Assembly (NCBI RefSeq): GCF_003590095.1
Contig: NC_039501.1
Location: 1,674,001-1,738,000, forward strand
Origin: Trichoplusia ni
Taxonomy: Eukaryota; Arthropoda; Insecta; Lepidoptera; Noctuidae
Direction of reading: 5' to 3'
Length of the DNA: 64,000 bases
Positions 57,601 through 64,000 of the stretch are shown one piece after another; the stretch's first letter is position 1, and each line of letters starts with the position of its first letter. The position numbers were made by a program, and so were the translations under genes. The notes under the pieces were generated by a model that worked only from the letters and a program-made list of their open reading frames with translations, made no database searches and was not told the DNA's origin.

Positions 57601-57880
57601 GTGGAAATGGGCCGGCCATGTCTGCAGACGGACAGACGGTCGATGGAGCAGACACGTGTTAGAGTGGAGACCACGTTTAGGCAAACGTAGTGTAGGACGT
57701 CCTGCGGCACGATGGACCGATGATTTGAAGAAGGTGGCTGGCAGCGGATGGATGCGGGCTGCCCAGGACCGGGATGGTTGGCGCTCTTTGGGGGAGGCCT
57801 ACGTTCAGCAGTGGACGGCGATAGGCTGAGATGAACACATTAAGCATTGTTGACGCTCACAACAACACAAAAATTATGTC
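54660..57880 (+). mobile_element. RTE-type LINE, apparently full length
   Basis: About 3.2 kb, the usual size of RTE elements. The 5' UTR (about 54660-54829) has 'tttcttctcgtgggtgtcgt' and 'aggaggcgactaagggac', a leader I recognise from lepidopteran RTE elements, and a local duplication of 'gtggtgccggg' (54665 and 54688). One ORF follows, then a short 3' UTR. Exact ends and target duplication could not be fixed; the right end is probably within 57840-57890. Confidence 0.82.
54830..57829 (+). CDS. RTE LINE polyprotein: endonuclease and reverse transcriptase
   Basis: A single 999-codon frame with no stop or frameshift. The N-terminal about 60 residues are Pro/Gly-rich. An APE-type endonuclease follows (about 60-300): LATYNGRTLR, IVGLSELRRQGEE, VYAPTSSH, the GDFNAKVG block, and SDHRLV. 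The reverse transcriptase (about 510-800) has NKAPGDDGI, RPISLLSHVYKLFSRVI, QAGFRKGYSTVDH, AYVDYEKAFDTV, GVRQGDVISP, and the catalytic FADDIV near residue 745. The C-terminal part ends with the W-GH-R, GRP--RW-DD pattern seen in this clade. Such genes are often mislabelled 'craniofacial development protein 2-like'. The ATG at 54830 precedes the domain in frame; a later start is possible. Codon use is much more GC-rich than the host DNA. With all key motifs intact, the copy may be young. Confidence 0.93.
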   Translation: MPSVVTTANPPLMQHNLNSRPPVPGSCTIPGHGTGHGNGAVGGAKNPRVTAGYLRKLTLATYNGRTLRLNEHVAELEVELSRINWHIVGLSELRRQGEETITLEAGHLLYFREGHQPSQGGVGFMIHKSLKGSIVEVGSVSARVAYLVLKITERYTLKVIQVYAPTSSHPDDEVEAMYEDIVKAMSRTKTFYTVVMGDFNAKVGVQENGESRVGPFGFGRRNHRGQMLVNFLEAQGLFLMNSFFQKKPQRKWTWRSPDNVTRNEIDFIMSNKRQIFRDVSVINRVNTGSDHRLVRGTLSINLKIERARLMKSTLRPTLPQVEAGCESFQLELRNRFAMLETTQDINDATDCLVRVVREVGYKYFRPMSNGRKSALTSETLELMRKRRENINATPSERQVLNREIKKLIRRDTRRANTRSIEQAIERNQGSKVFSKAHISRCHLTKLSTSQGTTVTSKPEILAEVEKYYGDLYSPKSSPPQAHSADDPRARLTRHLTDELPDIDMGEIRIALGQLHNNKAPGDDGITTELLKAGGTPVLTELVKLFNSVIHTGITPEAWSRSVVVLFFKKGDNTRLENYRPISLLSHVYKLFSRVISNRLAQKFDDFQPPEQAGFRKGYSTVDHIHTLRQIIQKTEEYNQPLCLAYVDYEKAFDTVETWAVMESMQRCLVDCRYVEVLRCLYKAATMTVQVQEQSTKPIQLRRGVRQGDVISPKLFTNALEDVFKTLDWKGRGLNINGQYISHLRFADDIVIMAESLQELELMLNGLSDSSRRVGLEMNLNKTKVMHNGLVLPRPVVVNGAALEVVQEYIYLGQTIQLGRHNFEKEASRRIRLGWAAFGKLRHIFESSIPQSLKTRVFNQCVLPVMTYGAETWTLTVGLVHKFKVAQRAMERAMLGVSLVDKIRNEVIRQRTKVTDIARRISTLKWKWAGHVCRRTDGRWSRHVLEWRPRLGKRSVGRPAARWTDDLKKVAGSGWMRAAQDRDGWRSLGEAYVQQWTAIG

Positions 57881-57889
57881 ACCTTTTTG

Positions 57890-59265
57890 CATTCTACAAA
57901 ATAATGTAGTCTTTAAAGTCTTTTTGTTTTTGTGGGTAAATTGTTCAAGATTTTTTTAATACAATGTTCAGAAATTATCCTGTTTCAATGGATTGTTTTC
58001 CTTAGTTGTAGCTACTCGTAGATAGGTGAAGTTTTTACAGATAATGTATTTCTGCCGCCGCCGTTATAGCAACGAGTACTTACTTAAAATAAAAATCGGG
58101 GTAAAGCAAATATTGTGATAATCATAAATTTTTTATGGCTGGTAAAAAAATATGGGGGATCCCAGAAATAATTAGACACCTACACTTCGAAGGATTTTAA
58201 TTAAAACTCCAAAGCTCCCTAAGAAATAAATTCACGCTGACCATTATAAAAAGCCACTTTATGTTTTCAGTCCTTTTTAAGGTTTTTTTCTAGGGTGAAA
58301 ATGAATAATTAACACGTTTTGTCTACCTCCTCTGAAAGATCATTTCTTGTCTGTTTGCGGTTATATAGTCTTTCTCCACATACTATTGTCCATACGTCAC
58401 AATTGTCGTATGTCGGAAGTCGCTCGTAACACAACATTGACGACGCTATTCTAAAAACGCCCGCTTAATTTCCTGTTTGAAGCACGCTACTTACAATTAT
58501 TATGACATGCGAGGATTGTCGACTATTTGTGTTGTTTCTTAATTAGTTGTGTCATTGTATTGTATTATATTTAACCTCCGGTTGTTTTCATATCTATTTA
58601 TGAAGTTACAAATCTTTGGTTGTGTAGTTTTTTTTTTATTTATTTCAGTCTTTTAAATAACTGTACGGCATTGCAGCTTGTAAGGAACTGCGCCAATTGA
58701 TTGTGACCAAAAAAAAAATTGGTTTGTCAGATCGATCTCCAAAAAACGGAAATGTATATCTTATTGCGTAAATAATATATAAGTTGAAATGTCGTGTGAT
58801 GTTATTTATCAGTAAACTTTTAACCTACACCTACATTTTTTTAAATTATATGACAGATTTCATACAAAGCTGCAAATTAGCGGCTAATCAGTGATTGTGA
58901 AACAGGCGCAATATAAAATAAATACACGTGATATTTTTTTGAGAAAACTACCTTATGACTATTAAAATAATCTTTAGGCATACAAATAATCTACTGTGTA
59001 TCTACTGTTAACACTGAAAAAAAGAAACGAACAAGTATTATTAATTTTAAATAAGCATTATTTAAATAAAACCTTTTAATTTCACCCATTTATTAGTCTG
59101 AAACAATACTCAAATTTATTCGTCGTCAAATCACGTAATAATTTATGAGTATACATTGTAACTATGAATACATGTTGCTTTCTTCATTCATAAGGTAAGG
59201 ATATCACAACAAAGTTGACCTACAGAAAATTAACTTAAACAAAGAAAAATAGGTGTTGTAAACTT
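57890..59265. other. Intergenic DNA, no gene seen
   Basis: AT-rich, with no supported gene or repeat on either strand. Confidence 0.5.
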
Positions 59266-59269
59266 GACT

Positions 59270-59465
59270 GCACAAATAGCCGAGTGGTAGAAGTCACCAA
59301 GCCAAACCCTACGTTGCGGGTTCGATACCCGCTTAGCACAAACATTTGTGTGACCCATGAATGCTTGTCCTGAATTTTGGTGTTATTTTTTGCATGTGGC
59401 TTAAATATTTGAGAAACCCACCGCGATACTAGGATTAAATTCCTCAGTGTTCGTAAAAAAAATGC
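59270..59465 (+). mobile_element. tRNA-derived SINE, family 1, most complete copy
   Basis: A-box 'tagccgagtgg' at 59277-59287 and B-box 'ggttcgatacc' at 59319-59329, spaced as in a Pol III promoter. The body runs 'tttgtgtgacccatgaatgc', 'tgcatgtggcttaaatattt', 'gaaacccaccgcgatac'. Ends do not pair into an acceptor stem, so it is not a tRNA gene. Confidence 0.8.
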
Positions 59466-60299
59466 CTACATGGCAACAGAGTATCTCTTAACATCCAATC
59501 CTCACATAAAAGTAAAAGTATTCATTTCATAGGCCTTCTAGTCTATGCTATAGAGTGCCAGTAATTAACCGTTAAACAAACACAACATAACCTCAAACTT
59601 GCGATAATGATGCATCGCCTGTCATTGGACTTCACTGAAACACTGAAATAACGCAAACAGTTATTTATTGTTTACCACGCACTGTTCGGTAATTATAATG
59701 TTATCAGAATATCGTTGTAAATTGTTATAAACTTATAAAAATGTATGTAAAATATTATATATGTTACCTATTTCTGTCGATAATACCGAGACGCATACAT
59801 TAAAAAAACTTAAATTAATCCACTTAATTTATTTAATATTGTTATTATTTAACTTGAGATAGTTATATACAATTTACCCGCCCATAAGAAGGCATCACTT
59901 GAAAAAACAACAACTCTGTTTTTGACCAGAGAAAATTACAGATATCAAAATAAAAGTACACAATTTTTTGGATAGTAAATAATTTAATTCCTATGGTCCA
60001 TAAATTATTTTCCGAGTTTTCTTTCTCACGCAAATAAAATTTGTTACAAAAAGTAATGTTTTTGATTTCGTTTTATAGTATATAATGGTTAAAATGATCA
60101 TGCCTCATATATATCAATAAAATTGAATAATAAACAGCATAAATAAGCATCAGCAACTTAGTTTCTTATCATGCACTAATTAATATTTTCTCTAATTTTC
60201 TAAAAATTTTCTCTATTGAATATCAAATGAAATCGTAAACTAAAGTAAATTAGGCATTAGGTTACATCTCTAGAAGATCTCTAGGATAAAATTACATTA

Positions 60300-60545
60300 A
60301 AAAGTTACCGCCACTCTAGTAGTACAGAGGCGGGAAACGTACCTTCAAGACGAACTGACGAAGGCACGCAACATACAGCCACGAGCCAGTCACGATACAA
60401 CGTGCAAACGAAACAAACGCGCGTTTTGGCGCGAACCTTTGACGTTTCTGGCTGAATGAGTTTGTGATCTGTGCCTTTTTTTTATTTTTTTCGTATGTGA
60501 CTCTTTTGTGCTGTTGTGTTTTTTTGGATGTAATACGTAAGTGTT
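60300..60545 (+). promoter_or_regulatory. Possible promoter and noncoding first exon
   Basis: A GC-richer patch with 'ccagtcac' (initiator-like), an E2F-like site TTTTGGCGCG at 60424-60433, no open frame of note, and a strong donor TAC|GTAAGTG at 60536-60537. This resembles an insect housekeeping-type promoter with a 5' UTR exon. No downstream exon was identified before the window ends, so this remains a suggestion. Confidence 0.3.
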
Positions 60546-60549
60546 ATTT

Positions 60550-62415
60550 ATTGCTTTTGTTTTTTTTTTCATTTACGTTTTAAGAAAAATGATCAAGCCG
60601 TCTGAAAATATTGAAGGGTGATTTCAGTAGCTTTTTTTCTTTTATGTCAACGACTTAGACATTAAGAACGTTTTTTTAAACAATTATTTAATTAGTTCAT
60701 AAAGCGAATATATAGGATTGATAATAATCAAGTTTTGAGCTCTTAAATGAGTCGGTTATACTGCGTATAATTACGCTCGTACAAAAGACTTCAACGCGCA
60801 AATATTTACTAGATAAATTATATACTGCAGACTCAATATAATAAAAATAACATAAATTTGGGAATATAGCGTAAAGTTCATATGAAAACAACAAAAAGTA
60901 ATTCATAAAGAATTAATTTAAAAAAGAAAGTAATTCAAAAATATTAGTAGGTTTCGGTGTACTACACCTGCTAATATTATGTGTATGTGTAGATCTTCAA
61001 TTATATAGATAGATCATGGTTTTATTAAATACATAAAATAAATAGCGCAACGAAGCGATGATGAACGCAGAGAGAAATAAAATGAAATAGTTATTTAATA
61101 AAAACTTCTAAAATAAACTCTATAAAAAATATTCGAGTAGAATCCGAAGTCATTATTTATTGCTTAAACTTGTTTATTCATTCACTTTTTAGTCATAGGA
61201 TAACTTCAAGGTAAAATCCCGGTCCTTTTTGAAGGCTTTCATGGGGATAAACAGGTCCATCATGCCGATGTCTTATAGACGACCTTAATCTAAAGTTTAT
61301 TTAGTTGTTTTATAATTAAAAACCTCACACCGTGACTATCTGACGTGCTGTCAAACTTAATAGTTACCATGAAATAGTTAAGTTTAAGTACTATTTAATT
61401 TTGTCTTGATATTTTTCACACATCGTTATATTGATTGCGTGTGTTTTTGTTAGGTCCGTTATATATTCGTTAAGAAAACCAAAAATAAACACATTCCGCT
61501 CCTTTTATTATAGAATTCATTATGAACCCAGATAATGTATAATAAGCTAATAGAATTATGACGTCATAAGAGCAAACCTATTCGTATCATTTATTAAAGT
61601 TCATTCCACCATTCAGTAGTTATGAGCAGACACAGAAATAAAAATATACACGTCAAACACATAACCCGTCTTTTAATTTTGTAGCAGTCGGTTAATAAAA
61701 TACTTTAAAAACATAATTAAGAGTACATTTACCCCTTCTCGTGGCCACAGCTCAGTATAAACAATTTAATCAAAGTTTTCCATCAGCTGAGCTAAGTTGT
61801 GTAATTTTATATAATTGTTGTTAATTATCGTGTGGCATGCGAGGGTTAAGTAATGTTTTAGATTTACAGGGTTAGATTTACTGAACAATGGGAGAAGTGC
61901 ACATATTTGCTCTTAAGATAATTGCTATTAACAATGCCTACTAGATACTTAACGAATATACTAGCTTCGTAATAATACTCTCTCTAGACACGATAGCTAA
62001 CGTCAATTTTAAACCGAATTTAAATAGGAGGCGGTCTATTTTTTTTATGATCAAAACTTCGAATGGAATGATCCGATACTGTTGACTGTTTTTCATTAAA
62101 CAATGTTGTTAAATGACAGCTAAGTTGCCATCAAATTTCAACAAGTATAGATCAGTAGTTTTTATCTGCAGTAAGGTTTAATGTTTATATTAAAAAAAAT
62201 ACTATGTAAAAGTAACTTGCATTAGTAATTACGAGATATTTTTAAAAGAGTCTTTTATCGCTTTAAAAGCGTTTTTACTCAGTAGTGAGATAGGGCTTTT
62301 CTAACCTCATCTCTGATTGAAAGAAGCTTATGTTGACAGCTTAAAGTAATTTAAATTAATAAACAAATGTCAATAAACTCCCTCTTTAAAAAAAAGAAAA
62401 TGCACCTTTAAAGAA
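60550..62415. other. AT-rich DNA, no gene seen
   Basis: No supported coding region, RNA gene or repeat family. It might be the intron of a gene starting near 60.4 kb. Confidence 0.4.
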
Positions 62416-62418
62416 TTT

Positions 62419-62729
62419 AATAGGGATGATGACTGGGTATAAAAAGAAAAAATCTCATTAGTCCCTCAGTTAGATAATTGAAAAGTACGAGACACGATTT
62501 TTTTCCTTTTTCAAAAAAACTAGAATTGACAAAGATTAACTGCTTTAAAGTTTAGGGGGCTTGTGACGTAACGATATGGTAAAATTTATACTCAATCGTG
62601 ACGTCACGCGTAAGTTTACTTGTAAATGATTAATTTATGTTTGCGGGACAAAATAAAAAATACGTATCCATTATTATACAAAAAACTAAAAGATGGACAC
62701 TGCATAAAAAAATTGTCATCATCCCTATT
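62419..62729. mobile_element. MITE with perfect 15-bp inverted repeats, copy B
   Basis: AATAGGGATGATGAC at 62419-62433 is exactly inverted at 62715-62729. If TA is the target duplication (as for mariner-type elements), the element proper begins GGGATGATGAC. The internal sequence is about 90 percent identical by eye to copy A at 22298-22619. The open frame running through its right end (62626-62859) is not a gene. Confidence 0.85.
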
Positions 62730-63360
62730 GCATCTTAAAGTGTTTCAAAGATATACAAATGACTTACACCAAGACACCCAGCATCAAACGAATTTGGATT
62801 ACGCCTCTGAACATATAACAACAATTAAAACCATTTATTACAATTCTAAAGTCCATTAAAGAAGCACTTTCACACTTAATCCATCATATTACACCGTTAT
62901 AAATGATTCCTAGTAGCTAGGATCATAATACTCCGTAACGAGTTAAAAAAACTTGGATAACTGTTTCTACTTCAAGAATATTTACGGCACAAGTATTCAA
63001 GCGAACAATTTATGTGAATATAACACGTTATACGGAACTTAACCTGTAATATGGGAGAGTTAAGTAAGACTTGTGATTGTGCGAGCGAGATAGCACTATG
63101 CAACATGTAGTGCTGTCTCCTTTCCAAAACTTGTATTGAGTGATGCCGGTATGGTATTGCGGAAATCAGTGACGAATGGACGAATCGTCGCGTCGTTATT
63201 ATGTTAAGTAATTAATGTTACAATAGTTGACTTAATTGGGTTTTTATTTCGTAGTTGTAACTGTTTTTTTATAATATATACTAGATTACTAGACAGACGT
63301 TGTCCTGAATGATATTTCAAGCAAGCCAAGCAAGCAGTTAGATGGCGTTGTGTGCAAAAT
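62730..63360. other. AT-rich DNA, no gene seen
   Basis: No gene or clear repeat. A short phrase at 63286-63315 ('ctagacagacgttgtcctga') may be an old repeat end. Confidence 0.4.
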
Positions 63361-63364
63361 ATGT

Positions 63365-63637
63365 TATCTCTAATATATAAAATTTCCGTGTCACGATGCT
63401 AGTTACCGTACTCATCTGAAATGGCTTTACCGATTTTGACCAAAACATTTATATGCCTATTCATTATGTCTGAGATTCGGCTACTATCTACTTTTCATAC
63501 CCCTAAGTGATAAGAGTTGTTTACCCTTAATTTTTGAACGATTCTTTTTTGTGTTTATTTTTTTTATAATGTGGTATTCAAAAACACATACAACAATTTA
63601 TTAGGCAAAACAACCTTTGCTCGTCAGCTAGTATATT
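63365..63637 (+). mobile_element. Non-autonomous Helitron-like element
   Basis: Starts 'tctctaatatataaaatttcc' with 'gtgtcacgatgctagttac', continues 'gctttaccgattttgacc' and 'tacttttcatacccctaag', and ends 'gctcgtcagctagta'. The CTAGT end and order match a common lepidopteran repeat; 12845-13000 is a shorter relative. Confidence 0.65.
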
Positions 63638-64000
63638 ATTATTACTCGATACATTGTACAAAAAAAAATTGGATTCGGACTGTACAATCCATAAACAATA
63701 CTTTATCATAACAGACTATCAATTTATTTCAATCTTTAATCAGATCTTAAGGGCAGCTTACACTTTCCCTTTTGATAAATAATCTGAAAGTACTATTAAT
63801 AGGAAAGTGTCATAATCTACTAACTTATCATTTAAAGAGATTGTTGAAAAAATTACAAGAAGTTGGAGAGTCTAACTGGCCATCTAAATTGACACACACA
63901 CATCATCTAAATTGGCCATTAGGGTCTCATACTGAAGATATGTAATTGGTCTAATACTTAACTATTTTTTCCATTTTTGGACATCTTTGGAAACATTTTC

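Noticed and set aside
55214..57684. Several minus-strand open frames of 65-100 codons
   Set aside because: They are antisense shadows of the RTE LINE ORF.
59272..59340. tRNA gene
   Set aside because: A- and B-boxes are present, but the ends do not form an acceptor stem and the sequence continues into a SINE body shared with other copies.
62626..62859. 77-codon plus-strand frame
   Set aside because: It starts inside a MITE and leaves it on the right; no protein resemblance.

Overview
The window looks like animal nuclear DNA, most likely from a moth or butterfly (Lepidoptera). It is AT-rich, its genes are split by GT-AG introns, and it carries repeat types I recognise from lepidopteran genomes: Lep1-type non-autonomous Helitrons ending in CTAGT, tRNA-derived SINEs, an RTE-type LINE and several palindromic MITEs. 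The order is an inference from gene and repeat content; the species cannot be named from this sequence.

Layout. Positions 1-6,500 hold no convincing gene, only scattered repeats. From 43,809 down to 6,505 on the minus strand runs one receptor gene of the off-track/PTK7 family (otk), a Wnt-pathway pseudokinase. I rebuilt 16 coding exons by hand. Every junction is in phase and the total is 1,959 nt (652 codons plus stop). The order is signal peptide, two Ig domains, one transmembrane helix and a tyrosine-kinase-like domain whose DFG motif is lost. All introns are GT-AG except the one that splits the HRD catalytic-loop motif, which is GC-AG. Intron 1 spans about 26.9 kb. It contains most of the window's repeats and some regulatory-looking islands: an RFX X-box in a CpG-rich patch, a 9-bp CACGT array and a DREF-like palindrome.

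Upstream of otk on the same strand (44,882-45,997) is an intact, intronless deoxyhypusine synthase gene, the enzyme that starts hypusination of eIF5A. A broken THAP zinc-finger ORF follows at 46.6 kb (+). From 47 kb to the end the DNA is intergenic and repeat-rich. It includes a 5'-truncated LINE with a 20-bp target-site duplication (52.1-52.6 kb), an apparently intact RTE LINE with one 999-codon endonuclease/reverse-transcriptase ORF (54.8-57.8 kb), and a possible plus-strand promoter with a noncoding first exon near 60.3-60.55 kb that would belong to a gene beyond the window.

The genes do not form a pathway. otk and the deoxyhypusine synthase gene lie head to tail about 1 kb apart without evident functional coupling. 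I found no clearly new multi-gene system. The most unusual points are the otk gene structure (GC-AG intron, two-Ig ectodomain, a repeat-flanked 46-nt exon, a possible 69-nt cassette exon) and several unexplained intronic sequence elements.
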